Origin: JACVRU01 sp040902725
GTDB taxonomy: Bacteria > Actinomycetota > Thermoleophilia > Gaiellales > Gaiellaceae
Direction of reading: 5' to 3'
Assembly (NCBI GenBank): GCA_040902725.1
Contig: JBBDWU010000009.1
Coordinates: 62,001 to 126,000, forward strand
DNA: 64,000 bases
Shown: piece by piece, positions 16,471 through 25,452 of the stretch
How the letters are laid out: every line of letters starts with the position of its first letter
How positions within the stretch are numbered: the first letter of the stretch is position 1
Position numbers and translations under genes: made by a program
Notes under the pieces: model-generated
Database searches by the model: none
What the model saw: only the letters and a program-made list of their open reading frames with translations
Told to the model about the DNA's origin: nothing

Positions 16471-17744
16471 TACGGGTAAAGCCCGCGCGTCGTGGTCGCC
16501 TCGGACACGCGCTGCACGCCGAGGCCGTACGCACCCACCCGCATGCTCACCTCGCGCTGCTCGTGCGCGTTCCAGGTCTCGTGGAAGGCCCGCGTCATGA
16601 TGTCGTTCAGCTTCGCGTTGACCTCGGCCTCCTTCCAGAAGTACTCCTGGAGGCCCTGGACCCACTCGAAGTACGAGACGACGACGCCGCCGGCGTTCGC
16701 GAGCACGTCGGGCAGCACCAGCACGCCCATGTCCTCGAGGATCGCGTCCGCGGCCGGGGTCGTCGGGCCGTTGGCGCCTTCCACCACGACCTTCGCCCGC
16801 ACCTGGGCCGCGTTGTCGTCGCGGATGACCTGCTCGAGGGCGCACGGCGCGAGCACGTCGCAGTCGAGCATCAGCACCTCCTCGTTGGAGATCGCCTCGG
16901 CGCCGCGGAGCCCGGCGAGCGACCCGGTCTCGAGCTTGTGCGCGAAGGCGGCCGCGATGTCGATCCCGTTTGGGTTGTGGAGACCGCCGGACGAGTCGGA
17001 GATCGCGATCACTTTGGCGCCGTCCTCGGCGAGGAACTTGGCGAGGTAGCTGCCGACGTTGCCGAAGCCCTGGATCGAGACCGACGTTCCCTCGATGCGG
17101 CTGTCGCTCTTGCGCAGCGCTTCGCGGACGCAGTACTGCGCGCCGCGCGCCGTCGCCTCCTCGCGGCCCAGCGAGCCGCCGATCTGCACGGGCTTGCCGG
17201 TCACCACGCCCAGCACGGAGTGGCCCTTGTTCATCGAGTAGGTGTCGAAGATCCAGGCCATCACCTGCGCGTCGGTGCCGACGTCGGGAGCGGGAATGTC
17301 ACGCTCCGGGCCGATCTCGTTGATGATCTCGCTCGTAAAGCGGCGGGTCATCCGCTCGAGCTCGTAGCGGGAGAGCTGCTTGGGATCGCAGACGACGCCG
17401 CCCTTCGCGCCGCCGAAGGGAATCCCCATCAGCGCGCACTTCCACGTCATCCACATCGCGAGCGCCTTGACCTCGTCGAGCGTGACGTCGGGGTGGTAGC
17501 GGATCCCGCCCTTCGAGGGACCGCGGGCGATGTTGTGCGTGACCCGGTGGCCCTGGAAGACCTGTACCGAGCCGTCGTCCATGCGCGTCGGCACCGAGAC
17601 CGAGAGTGCCTTCTTGCACTCCGAGAGCACCCGGATGAGGTCGTCGTCGATCCCGAAGGGCTCGGCGACCGAGCGCAGCTGCTGCCTGGCGAGCTCGAAC
17701 GGGTTCTCCCGGAGGTGCGAGACGGTGGGTGCCGCGGCGGTCAT
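16470..17744 (-). CDS. gdhA: Glutamate dehydrogenase (Glu/Leu/Phe/Val dehydrogenase family)
   Basis: Oxidative deamination or synthesis of glutamate with NAD(P). The 424 residues include the substrate/dimerisation domain with the catalytic segment GGAKGGVVCDPKQLSRYE (active Lys in PFGGAKGG; K near residue 110) and the Rossmann domain with GFGNVGSYLAKFLAEDGAKV. Length fits the hexameric class (about 420 residues). Start ATG 17744 is preceded by AAGGAGCTCC, a good ribosome site. The glutaredoxin-like frame begins at its stop codon. Confidence 0.93.
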   Translation of the reverse strand: MTAAAPTVSHLRENPFELARQQLRSVAEPFGIDDDLIRVLSECKKALSVSVPTRMDDGSVQVFQGHRVTHNIARGPSKGGIRYHPDVTLDEVKALAMWMTWKCALMGIPFGGAKGGVVCDPKQLSRYELERMTRRFTSEIINEIGPERDIPAPDVGTDAQVMAWIFDTYSMNKGHSVLGVVTGKPVQIGGSLGREEATARGAQYCVREALRKSDSRIEGTSVSIQGFGNVGSYLAKFLAEDGAKVIAISDSSGGLHNPNGIDIAAAFAHKLETGSLAGLRGAEAISNEEVLMLDCDVLAPCALEQVIRDDNAAQVRAKVVVEGANGPTTPAADAILEDMGVLVLPDVLANAGGVVVSYFEWVQGLQEYFWKEAEVNAKLNDIMTRAFHETWNAHEQREVSMRVGAYGLGVQRVSEATTTRGLYP

Positions 17745-17780
17745 GGAGCTCCTTTCGTCCGTGCGGGGGCGAAGGGGAGT

Positions 17781-20363
17781 CTATTTGATGGTGAATTGCA
17801 GCGTCTTTACCGCGGGCGCACCGGAGCCCGTCGGGAAGGCGAGCAGCCGAAGCCGGTAGCCGCCCGGCTGGAGGAGGACGCCGACGGGGTCGCGGCCCGT
17901 GATGCCGAAGGCATAGCGGCCGGGCAAGAGGTCGCGGATGCGGGCGACCAGGCCGATCCGCTCGCCGTCTTCGCTCCAGAGCTCGATGTCCAGGCGGCGG
18001 ACGGGCTCGATCTCGTCGATCCCCCCGATCGTGCGGACGGAGCCGGCCCGGACCGTGAGCACGGCCGGCTGCGTCTCGGAAGGTGAGAACGAGCGCTGCG
18101 AGAGCTTGACCTGGCCGAGCAGCACGGGCTTCAGCGGAGCGAAGGCGATCGCGAAGGGGACCCTCAGCGTCTTGCCGGAAGCCGGGCGGATGACGACCAG
18201 CCCTTCCGCCGGAGGGCCGCCGCCGCTCGACCGCGCCACACTGGCAGTCACGGTGACGGTCGCCCTGCGTCCCGGCGCGAGCGTCAATGTCGCCGGCTCG
18301 GCGGCGATGCGGGCCTCGGCGGCCGGGAAGCCGCTGCGCTCGACCCCGATCCGGAGGACGAGCGTCCGGCTCGACACGTTGCGCACCGTCACGGGGACCG
18401 TGCGCCGCCAGTTCCGTCCGGTCGCGCGGCCGAACGCGAGCGTGGCGGGACGGGCGGCGAGCTCCGCGGCGGCCGCGGCTCCGAGATCGAGCAGGCCGGC
18501 ACCCTGCGCCACCACGGGAACGTCGGCGAGCGGCTTCGCCGAGCCGACGAGGACGCTCTTGAGCGACTCGGCCGGCAGGTCGGGGCGGGCCTGCGCCAGC
18601 AGCGCGGCGGCACCTGCGACGACCGCCGCGGCGGCGCTCGAGCCGTTGACGGTTGCGAAGCGCGGCGAGCCGTCCTCGGTGACGCCCGGCTCGCTCGTCG
18701 GCACGGCGACTCCGGGCGCCGCGAGCTCGGGCTTCAGGCGCCCGTCGAAGGCGAGACCGCGCGAGGAGAAGCTCGCCACCTGGAGCGACGAGGGGTTCGG
18801 AGCCGAAATGCCGGTCCCCAGCGAGATCCCGACGCTCGAGCCGTTCCGCAGAGCGAGGATCGCGGGCCGCGCCTCCTCGGCCGTGATCGCCACGACCGGG
18901 ACCGAGGCGCCGCGGTCGACCCCGAGCGCGTTCGCCGGGATGCGGTTGCCGTAGAGGACGACGGCGGAGGCACCGGCGCGCACTGCGGACTCGACGGCAC
19001 GCTTCGGCTGGTCGCCGGCGGGGACGAGCACGGCAGTGCCGGCGACGAGGCTGAAGCCTTCGTCGTCGAAGAAGTCCGAGAGCTCGAGTGCCTCGGCCTG
19101 CTCGCTTGGGGCGGCGTCCGGCGAGAACAGCCGGGGCAAGGTCGCGCGCAGGGACAGGCGCTCCTCGGGCGCGACGAGGCCCGCGAGCGGCAGCACCCGG
19201 TCGACGAGGACGTTCAGACCGGCGCGGACGACGACGCGGGCGCGGCGGTCCTGGGGCCTGAGGTCGGCCGCCGCCACGGTCAGGGCCGCGGGCGCGCCGC
19301 CCGGCCCGGAGACGCTCCCGTAGCCGGGACCTTTCGGCCCCTCGTTGCCCGCGGGGGCAACAACCAGCGTGTCCAGCGCCAGGGCACCGGAGGCCGCCCG
19401 CGCGAGCGGGCCCGTGGCGAAGGCGGCGAAGCGCTCGGCTACGCCCACGAGCGCGATGCGAGCGGCATCGTGCGCGTCGCCGTCGCCGTTGGGGTCGACC
19501 GCCCGCTCGAGACCCGTGACCACGTGGTCGGTACGGCCGTACACGGCCCAGCCGCCGAGCGCGTCGCGCTGCCAGCCCGCGACGCGGATCGGCAGCACCG
19601 AGGCCGCGGTCGCCACGCCACGGGCGCCGGTGACGTCGGCAGCTCCCACGAGGATGCCTGCCAGCTCGGTGCCGTGCCGCTCGAGCTCCGACGGATCGTC
19701 GGGCCGGGCAGCCGCCTGCGCCGAAGGACTGCCGCCGACGACATCGATCCCGCCCAGGAGCCGCCCGCTCAGGGCGGGCTGGGCGCGGTCGACGCCGGTG
19801 TCGAGCAGGGCGATCGTGACTCCGCGGCCGTCGAAGCCCGGTAGCCCGACCGGCGGCGAGACCGCGCCGCTCGCAGCGACGAGTTGGGAGGAGACGGTCG
19901 CCGGAAAGGCCGCGCGGACGGGGTAGATTCCCTCGATCTCGCCCGAGCGCTCGAGCAGCGCGAGCGAGCGCGGGTCGAGCGAGGCCGAGAAGCCGTTGAG
20001 CACCCGCGTGAAGCTGAACTCGGGCTGGATCCGCGCGCCCTGGACGATCATCCGCGCGATGAAGAGCTTCTGAGCGGATGCCGCGGCGCGCGTCCAGCTG
20101 CGGTGCTGGCGGTCGCTCGCACGGCCGCCGGCCGCGCGCACCCGGTCGGCCAGCGACGGCGCGGAAAGCACGACGATCATCCGCGGGCCGATGTCGGCGA
20201 CCGCCGGCTCGCCGCCGACGAGCCCCGCCCAGGCCTCGGCCTCCACCTCCTCAGCCGCGTGGGCGCCGACGAGCGCGCCCATCGTCACGGTGAGCACCAC
20301 CGCCCCGAGCGCGAAGAGCGCGAGCGCGCCGAGCCTAGAGGACAGCGGAGGCGTAGGCATCAA
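17781..20363 (-). CDS. Secreted subtilisin-like serine peptidase (S8) with protease-associated insert
   Basis: An 860-residue exported protease. Hydrophobic signal/anchor at residues about 10-36, then an inhibitor-I9-like propeptide to about 155. Catalytic Asp is D188 (IALLDTGVD) and His is H230 (HGTELAGI). The serine is in VNGSSAAAAVVAG rather than the usual GTSMAxP. A protease-associated (PA)-type insert lies between His and Ser, and a C-terminal Fn3-like/beta region follows. TTG 20363 or ATG 20360 is the start; both overlap the tsaD 3' end. Likely extracellular protein degradation. It follows the t6A genes but has no obvious link to them. Confidence 0.87.
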   Translation of the reverse strand: MMPTPPLSSRLGALALFALGAVVLTVTMGALVGAHAAEEVEAEAWAGLVGGEPAVADIGPRMIVVLSAPSLADRVRAAGGRASDRQHRSWTRAAASAQKLFIARMIVQGARIQPEFSFTRVLNGFSASLDPRSLALLERSGEIEGIYPVRAAFPATVSSQLVAASGAVSPPVGLPGFDGRGVTIALLDTGVDRAQPALSGRLLGGIDVVGGSPSAQAAARPDDPSELERHGTELAGILVGAADVTGARGVATAASVLPIRVAGWQRDALGGWAVYGRTDHVVTGLERAVDPNGDGDAHDAARIALVGVAERFAAFATGPLARAASGALALDTLVVAPAGNEGPKGPGYGSVSGPGGAPAALTVAAADLRPQDRRARVVVRAGLNVLVDRVLPLAGLVAPEERLSLRATLPRLFSPDAAPSEQAEALELSDFFDDEGFSLVAGTAVLVPAGDQPKRAVESAVRAGASAVVLYGNRIPANALGVDRGASVPVVAITAEEARPAILALRNGSSVGISLGTGISAPNPSSLQVASFSSRGLAFDGRLKPELAAPGVAVPTSEPGVTEDGSPRFATVNGSSAAAAVVAGAAALLAQARPDLPAESLKSVLVGSAKPLADVPVVAQGAGLLDLGAAAAAELAARPATLAFGRATGRNWRRTVPVTVRNVSSRTLVLRIGVERSGFPAAEARIAAEPATLTLAPGRRATVTVTASVARSSGGGPPAEGLVVIRPASGKTLRVPFAIAFAPLKPVLLGQVKLSQRSFSPSETQPAVLTVRAGSVRTIGGIDEIEPVRRLDIELWSEDGERIGLVARIRDLLPGRYAFGITGRDPVGVLLQPGGYRLRLLAFPTGSGAPAVKTLQFTIK

Positions 20364-21303
20364 GTGAAAGGTACTCGGGGTACCGGAGCGCTTTCGAGTA
20401 GCGAGCGGCCGAGCCGATCATCGCAGCGTTGTCGGTGCAGAGCTCGAGCGGCGCGGGGACCGCTTCCGGCAACGACGTGCGGAGCTCGGAGTTGGCGGCC
20501 ACCCCGCCGACGATCGCGATCTGCTCCCGGCCGGTGCTCGCCGCGGCCTCGCGCGTGCGCTCGACGAGCGCGCGGACGATCGCGTGCTGGTAGGAGGCTG
20601 CGAGGTCGGCGCGGCGGCGGGCCGCCTCGTCCTCGCCGAGGTCGCGCACCACGTAGAGCAGGGCGGTCTTGAGCCCTGAGAACGAGAAGTCGAGCCCGGG
20701 TACACGCGCGACCGGGAAGGCGAATGCGTCCGGGTCTCCCTCCCGCGCGAGCAGGTCGATCGCGGCGCCCCCGGGGTAGCCGAGCCCCAGCAGGCGGGCG
20801 CCCTTGTCGAAGGCTTCGCCGGCGGCGTCGTCCAGGGTGCTTCCCAGGACATCGAACGAGCCCGGCTCCCGCACGTCCAGCAGGAGCGTGTGCCCCCCGC
20901 TGGCGAGCAGGCAGAGGAAGGGCGGCTCGAGCGGGTCCGGCTCGAGGAAGAGCGACGCCACATGCCCGTGGAGATGGTCGACCGGGACGAGCGGCAGGCG
21001 GCGCGACCACGCCAGCGCCTTCGCCGCGGAGAGGCCCACGAGCAGGGCGCCGACGAGCCCCGGGCCGCGCGTCACGGCGATGCGGTCGGCGTCTGCGAGC
21101 TTCGCGCCGGCGCGGTCGAGCGCCTCGCGCACGACCGGCACGACCAGCTCCAGGTGCCGCCGCGAGGCCACCTCGGGCACGACTCCGCCGTAGCGCGCGT
21201 GCAGGTCGGCCTGGGAGGAGACGACGTCGGCGAGGACGTGGCCCTCGGGCGTGACGACCGCGGCCGCCGTCTCGTCGCACGACGTCTCCAGGGCCAGGAT
21301 CAA
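20335..21303 (-). CDS. tsaD: tRNA N6-threonylcarbamoyladenosine transferase TsaD
   Basis: Catalytic subunit that transfers threonylcarbamoyl to A37 of ANN-decoding tRNAs. The 322-residue protein has the ASKHA fold: phosphate-1 loop LETSCDETAAAVV, the metal-binding HLHGHVASL (His residues bind Fe/Zn) and SGLKTALL, and a late GGVAANSELR. Start TTG 21303 overlaps the rimI stop (TTGA), giving LILALETSCDE. It is part of the minus-strand operon tsaE-tsaB-rimI-tsaD. The length is slightly short of E. coli TsaD but all core motifs are present. Confidence 0.94.
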   Translation of the reverse strand: MILALETSCDETAAAVVTPEGHVLADVVSSQADLHARYGGVVPEVASRRHLELVVPVVREALDRAGAKLADADRIAVTRGPGLVGALLVGLSAAKALAWSRRLPLVPVDHLHGHVASLFLEPDPLEPPFLCLLASGGHTLLLDVREPGSFDVLGSTLDDAAGEAFDKGARLLGLGYPGGAAIDLLAREGDPDAFAFPVARVPGLDFSFSGLKTALLYVVRDLGEDEAARRRADLAASYQHAIVRALVERTREAAASTGREQIAIVGGVAANSELRTSLPEAVPAPLELCTDNAAMIGSAARYSKALRYPEYLSLDAYASAVL

Positions 21304-21788
21304 TCCGCTACGGGGTCCTTCCACATGATCAGGGCGTCTTCGCGGTTGTCGGTGTAGTACCCGCGCCGGATGGCGCGCGCTCTGAACCCGAGCCGCTCGT
21401 AGAGCTTGATCGCAGCCTCGTTCGAGACGCGCACCTCGAGCGTGTAGCCGCGCCGGACGTCGGCGGCGGTCGTCTCGAAGAGCCGTTCGAGCAGCGCGGT
21501 GCCGATGCCCCGGCCGCGCGCGTCGGGATCGACCGCGATGTTCATCACGTGCCAGGCGTCGACGTAGCGGGAGACGACCAGATAGCCGACGAGCTCGCGG
21601 CCCTCGAAGGCCCCGAGACAGATCGACGCCGGCTTCGTCAGCTCGCCGGCGAACATCGAGCGCGACCACGGTGTCGGGTAGGAGCGGCGCTCGATCTCCT
21701 CCACCGCCGGCAGCTCGCGCAGCCCGAGGCGGCGGATCTCGAGGTCGCCCTCCCGCGTTCCCTCCCGCTCTCTCGCCTCGACGCTCAT
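21300..21788 (-). CDS. rimI: Ribosomal protein S18-alanine N-acetyltransferase RimI
   Basis: GNAT acetyltransferase, 162 residues. After a charged N-terminal 15 residues it reads LEIRRLGLRELPAVEEIERRSYPTPW, a RimI hallmark, then NIAVDPDARGRGIGTALLE (acetyl-CoA pyrophosphate loop R/Q-x-x-G-x-G/A) and NEAAIKLYERLGFRARAIRRGYY. RimI acetylates the S18 N-terminus in E. coli; in actinobacteria it is usually found between tsaB and tsaD, as here. ATG 21788 overlaps the tsaB stop as ATGA. Confidence 0.9.
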   Translation of the reverse strand: MSVEAREREGTREGDLEIRRLGLRELPAVEEIERRSYPTPWSRSMFAGELTKPASICLGAFEGRELVGYLVVSRYVDAWHVMNIAVDPDARGRGIGTALLERLFETTAADVRRGYTLEVRVSNEAAIKLYERLGFRARAIRRGYYTDNREDALIMWKDPVAD

Positions 21789-22384
21789 CGACTCAGGGCT
21801 CTCTCGGCATCGGGGACTCGCAGGTAGATCGGCTCGACGAGCTCGGCGGGGCCGAAGTCGCGCGCCAGGAGCGCGTGGAAGCGGGCCCGCGGCAGGTGCG
21901 CGTCGCTCTCGTCGGGGGGGACGACGGCGCCCGCGGCCTCGAGCGTCTCGCGGTAGCGGACCGCGCCGTCGCCGACGCAGACCTGGCCGGCGGCCGCCTC
22001 GACCTGGTCGGGGAGGCGCACCACCGGCTCGCCGCCGGCGAGCGTGAACACCTCGCGCCGCCTGGCGTCGATCACCGGCAGCGCCCCCGGCGTGCCGGCC
22101 GCCAGCGCGTCGAGCGTGGAGACGCCCGCGACGGGGACGTCGAGCGCGAAGGCGAGCGAGCGCGCCGTCGCGAGGCCCATGCGGATGCCGGTGAAGCTGC
22201 CGGGGCCCGTGCCGACGGCGATCCCTTCCAGCTGTCCCTCGCGCACGCCGCCGCGCCTCAGCAGCGCGTCCACGTCCTCGAGCAGCGAGACGGCCTTCGA
22301 GGCGCGCTCGCCCACGGTCTCTCCGTCCCAGACCAGGGCGCACGTGGCCACGTCGGTGGCGGTGTCAAAGGCGAGGATCATCAT
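21785..22384 (-). CDS. tsaB: tRNA threonylcarbamoyladenosine biosynthesis protein TsaB
   Basis: Scaffold partner of TsaD in t6A synthesis. The 199 residues show the N-terminal ASKHA half: ILAFDTATDVATCALV, and VGTGPGSFTGIRMGLATARSLAFALDVPVAGVSTLDAL, the family's most conserved block. The C-terminal half is shorter and diverged, as usual for TsaB. It overlaps tsaE by 4 nt and rimI by 4 nt. Confidence 0.93.
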   Translation of the reverse strand: MMILAFDTATDVATCALVWDGETVGERASKAVSLLEDVDALLRRGGVREGQLEGIAVGTGPGSFTGIRMGLATARSLAFALDVPVAGVSTLDALAAGTPGALPVIDARRREVFTLAGGEPVVRLPDQVEAAAGQVCVGDGAVRYRETLEAAGAVVPPDESDAHLPRARFHALLARDFGPAELVEPIYLRVPDAERALSR

Positions 22385-22788
22385 TCCACCGACACCAATC
22401 TACGGTCGCCGCCGAGGTGACGGAGTCGAACAGACGCCCGCACCGGCGGGAGCTCGTCGCCCGCGGCCTCGGGCCACTCGAGGAAGACCACGGCATCGTC
22501 GAAGTAGGGCTCGAGGTCCCCCCACTCGGCATTCGAGACTGCGCTGAAGCGGTAGAGGTCGATGTGAGAGACATCGGTCGTTCCCCCGCGGTAGCGATGG
22601 CCGACTGTGAAGGTCGGGCTGGTCACCGCCTGCGTCACCCCGAGGGCGCGCGCGGCGCCGCGCACGAACGTGGTCTTGCCGCTGCCGAGCTCCCCGGACA
22701 CCGTGACGAGGTCACCAGGCCCGAGGGCACCGGCGAGGCGGGCGGCCACGGCCTCCGTCTCCTCGGGAGACGAGGTCTCGATCTCCAC
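22381..22788 (-). CDS. tsaE: tRNA threonylcarbamoyladenosine biosynthesis ATPase TsaE
   Basis: P-loop ATPase needed for cycling of the TsaBD complex. The 135 residues include Walker A SGELGSGKTTFVRG, the threonine-rich SPTFTVGHRY block, HIDLYRF (Walker B-like) and VVFLEWPEAAGDELP. Size and motif order match TsaE. GTG start 22788, 10 nt after the uracil-DNA glycosylase stop, suggests co-transcription with that gene. Confidence 0.93.
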   Translation of the reverse strand: MEIETSSPEETEAVAARLAGALGPGDLVTVSGELGSGKTTFVRGAARALGVTQAVTSPTFTVGHRYRGGTTDVSHIDLYRFSAVSNAEWGDLEPYFDDAVVFLEWPEAAGDELPPVRASVRLRHLGGDRRLVSVE

Positions 22789-22798
22789 CCCCAGGAGG

Positions 22799-24520
22799 TT
22801 AGAACAGCCCCAGCTGGACGGCGTCCCGCTCGACCGCCGGTTCCTCGTCGAACGCCGGTAGCACCAGCGGCGGAGTCTCGGGCACTTCGGGGGTGGCGGG
22901 CCGGCCGAGCAGCTCCGGGAGTCGCGCGAAGTCGGCCTCGAGCACTTTCAGCATCGCCGGCGTGTAGAGGGCGGCGGCCGGGTGGTAGAGCGGGTAGAGG
23001 AGGACGCGCTGGCCGCCGAGCACGGTCTCCTGCTCCTGGCCGTGCACCCTCGTGATCCCGAGCGGCTTGCCCGAGAGGAGCTTCGTCGCGAAGTTGCCCA
23101 GCGTGGCAACGACCTTCGGCTGGATGAGCTCGATCTGCCGGAAGAGGTAGCTCTCGCAGGAGCTGATCTCGTCGGCCTGGGGATCCCGGTTGCCGGGCGG
23201 CCGGCAGTTGTGGACAACACCACCTGCGGTGACGAAGTTGTGAGTCTCCTCGACATCGATACAGAAGAACGTCGTGTCGGTACGCGGACGATCTGTTACG
23301 TCCTCGACTTCGATCTCATCGAACAGGACTTGCGGTTGTCCGGCTGACAGGCGCGATTGGTCGTGCGGCCTTCCCTCGATGTGCTCGGGGTGGAGCTTGT
23401 AACGCATCGAGGGAGGCACGTAAGGGGCGATGCGCGCCGACAATTCGCGCGTGGCCTGCACGTCGAAGTGAAGGCGGCCGCCGCGGATCCTCGCGGGCAG
23501 CCCAAGGCGCAGCAGGGCGCGCTGGAGGATCCTGAGGTCTGAGTTCGGAAACCCATTCGTTGCGATCTCGGCGATCGGCTGCCGACCCGTCCGAACTCGC
23601 AAGTGGCCGTCGTCCATGAACCAGATCGCGAGCATGCGATCGTTCAGCTTCTCGGTGACCCACGAGGGAACGCGCTTCGTCGGCTTATAGAAGTCGCTGC
23701 GAAGAACTCCGATTGCCCTGTGTGCCAGAGTCCGAACCTGGACTACCGGGTGAGCCCGCTCGCCGCCGACGACTGCTGCGACCATGAGTTCGTCGATCCG
23801 CGGGCTCAGCTCAGCCAGAAGATCCGCCTTGAAGAGCGCGTACGCGCCCTGCCGCTCCGTGTGTCCGAATGCAAGATGAGCACTTCTCTTGCTGATGTGG
23901 CCATCTCCCAAGAGCGTGCCGCAGAGGACGTCGAATGCGACGCTGCTCAGTCCTTGGCCGGTCGCGATCCTGTCGCCCGGCTTGAGGGCTTCGACGGGTA
24001 CGTATCCACGCTCAGTCAGAACGGGATGGTCGCCCGTGAGCTCGATGCCTACCCGCCCGGCCCCCGCGTTCTTCGCTGATCGGTACGTGAGGCGAAAGAC
24101 TCGCCGGCCGGAGACCGGAGTTGCGTGCCACCCGATCACGCGCCGAGCGACGAGACTCCCATCGGCGTCGACTGACATGACCTCGCCGGTGTACCGAGAT
24201 CGCACAAGTCTCCCGACCCGCTCCCAGGATCCGTCGGCCAGCTGGACCGGCGTGTTGTACCTCAGGCATTTCAAGACATTCGCGATGTAGACGTCCGCTC
24301 GCGTGAGGCCGATCCCGGCGAGCAGCTTGTCGAGCAGCTTTCCGGCCTGGCCGACGAACGGGACGCCCTGCTGGTCCTCGTGGAAGCCGGGAGCCTCCCC
24401 CACGAACAGCAGGTCGGCGTCGGGGCTGCCGGAGCCGAACACGACCTGCGTCCGCCCTTCGGAGAGCCGGCAGCGGGTGCACCCCGCAGCCTCGGACTGA
24501 AGGACGGCCAGCTCGCTCAT
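22799..24520 (-). CDS. Family 4 uracil-DNA glycosylase (iron-sulfur) interrupted by an in-frame intein
   Basis: The precursor is 573 residues; after removal of the intein (residues 85-438) the host protein is 219 residues, normal for type-4 UDG. N-extein: CTRC (C14, C17), the uracil-pocket motif GEAPGFHEDQQG and VYIANVLK. C-extein: CRPPGNRDPQ, then SSCESYL, LGNFA and YPLYHPAAAL. The four cluster cysteines would be C14, C17, C439 and C455 of the precursor. The intein sits inside the strictly conserved NVLK/CRPPGNR block, and its +1 Cys is also the third Fe-S ligand. ATG 24520 has TAGACT 9 nt upstream. The enzyme removes uracil from DNA. Confidence 0.93.
   Translation of the reverse strand: MSELAVLQSEAAGCTRCRLSEGRTQVVFGSGSPDADLLFVGEAPGFHEDQQGVPFVGQAGKLLDKLLAGIGLTRADVYIANVLKCLRYNTPVQLADGSWERVGRLVRSRYTGEVMSVDADGSLVARRVIGWHATPVSGRRVFRLTYRSAKNAGAGRVGIELTGDHPVLTERGYVPVEALKPGDRIATGQGLSSVAFDVLCGTLLGDGHISKRSAHLAFGHTERQGAYALFKADLLAELSPRIDELMVAAVVGGERAHPVVQVRTLAHRAIGVLRSDFYKPTKRVPSWVTEKLNDRMLAIWFMDDGHLRVRTGRQPIAEIATNGFPNSDLRILQRALLRLGLPARIRGGRLHFDVQATRELSARIAPYVPPSMRYKLHPEHIEGRPHDQSRLSAGQPQVLFDEIEVEDVTDRPRTDTTFFCIDVEETHNFVTAGGVVHNCRPPGNRDPQADEISSCESYLFRQIELIQPKVVATLGNFATKLLSGKPLGITRVHGQEQETVLGGQRVLLYPLYHPAAALYTPAMLKVLEADFARLPELLGRPATPEVPETPPLVLPAFDEEPAVERDAVQLGLF
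23207..24268 (-). mobile_element. Intein with LAGLIDADG homing endonuclease inside the uracil-DNA glycosylase
   Basis: A 354-residue protein-splicing element. Cys1 starts block A (CLRYNTPVQLADGSWERV). Block B has TGDH (T162-H165) followed by PVEALKPGDRI. Two LAGLIDADG-type motifs are LCGTLLGDGHI (near residue 203) and LAIWFMDDGH (near residue 301), with acidic residues kept in both. Block F is FFCIDVEETHNFVTAGG and block G is VVHN, followed by Cys+1. All splicing residues are present, so splicing should be active. The base composition looks less GC-rich than the flanks by eye, consistent with lateral arrival. Confidence 0.94.
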
Positions 24521-24529
24521 CGGCCGCCG

Positions 24530-24535
24530 AGTCTA
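24530..24535 (-). promoter_or_regulatory. -10 element before the uracil-DNA glycosylase gene
   Basis: TAGACT on the minus strand, 9 nt before ATG 24520. The same hexamer precedes the FmdB-like gene (7 nt) and uvrA (8 nt). Confidence 0.5.
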
Positions 24536-24680
24536 ATGCGGCCCTCGGACAGGCCGAGCCGCAAGAGACGCCGCCGCGACCGGCATGGCGGGCGCGGCCC
24601 ACGAACGCCCGCCGGCAGGACAGGAACTGCCGATCGAAGTCGTCATGGCTTCGGCGCAGCCGAAGCCGTACTTCGATCGG

Positions 24681-24878
24681 TCAACAGCCGCACGAGCCGC
24701 CGCAGCAGCCGCCGCCGCCGAAGCTCGGCTGGCCGGCGATGCCGTGCGCGGCGAAGACGGAGAGCTGCCGGCGCACGTTGGTGGAGGCGCAGTCGGGGCA
24801 GTCGGCCGACTCGTCCATCCGCACGAGCTCCTCGAAGTGCGACTCGCACTGCATGCAGACGAACTCGTAGATCGGCAT
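24681..24878 (-). CDS. FmdB-family zinc-ribbon protein
   Basis: A 65-residue protein with the FmdB/CxxC-CxxC regulatory-protein start MPIYEFVCMQCESHFEELV and a second pair CPDC about 20 residues later, forming one zinc ribbon. The C-terminus is Gly/Cys-rich (GGGGCCGGSCGC), frequent in this family. The role of these proteins is not settled; some are linked to amidase operons. ATG 24878 is preceded by a TAGACT -10 at 7 nt. Confidence 0.85.
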   Translation of the reverse strand: MPIYEFVCMQCESHFEELVRMDESADCPDCASTNVRRQLSVFAAHGIAGQPSFGGGGCCGGSCGC

Positions 24879-24885
24879 CGTCTCC

Positions 24886-24891
24886 AGTCTA
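24886..24891 (-). promoter_or_regulatory. -10 element before the FmdB-like gene
   Basis: TAGACT on the minus strand, exactly 7 nt before ATG 24878. It abuts the start codon of the divergent GNAT gene at 24892. Confidence 0.5.
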
Positions 24892-25452
24892 ATGACCGTT
24901 CTGGAGGGACGCATCGTGAGAATGGAGCCGCTCGGCGAGCAGCACTTCGAGCGGCTCTCGGAGGCGGCCGGCGACCCGGAGATCTGGCGCTGGATGACCG
25001 GCGACGGCTCCCGCCCGGATGTCTTCCGGAGCTGGTTCGACGAGTCGCTCGCCGAGCGGATCGCCTTCGCGACGGTGGACGCCGCGACCGGCACGCCCGT
25101 CGGCAGCTCGAGCTTCCTCGCGCTCGTGCCCGAGCACCGGCGGGTCGAGATCGGCCACACCTGGCTCGCCCGCTCGCACTGGGGCAAGGGCGCGAACGTC
25201 GAGGCGAAGCTGCTCATGCTCGACCACGCGTTCGGAGAGCTGGGGATGCGGCGCGTCGAGTTCAAGACGGACGCGCTCAACGAGCGCTCCCGGCGGGCGC
25301 TGAAGGCCCTGCCGGCGCAGTTCGAGGGAATCCACCGCAACCACATGCTCGTCCGTGACGGCGAGCGCCGCGACTCCGCCTGGTACAGCGTGCTGGACGA
25401 CGAGTGGCCCTCAGTCAGGGCGAATCTGATCCGCCGGCTCGAGCAGCCCTAG
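24892..25452 (+). CDS. GNAT acetyltransferase, RimJ/RimL-like
   Basis: A 186-residue acetyltransferase of the RimJ/RimL group: starts with LEGRIVRMEPLGEQHFERL, continues with VGSSSFLALVPEHRRVEIGHTW, and has the late block VEFKTDALNERSRRALKAL typical of this group (N-E-R-S-R-R-A). Such enzymes acetylate protein N-termini or small amines; the substrate is unknown. The 3' end overlaps the convergent antiporter gene by 42 nt. Confidence 0.85.
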   Translation: MTVLEGRIVRMEPLGEQHFERLSEAAGDPEIWRWMTGDGSRPDVFRSWFDESLAERIAFATVDAATGTPVGSSSFLALVPEHRRVEIGHTWLARSHWGKGANVEAKLLMLDHAFGELGMRRVEFKTDALNERSRRALKALPAQFEGIHRNHMLVRDGERRDSAWYSVLDDEWPSVRANLIRRLEQP

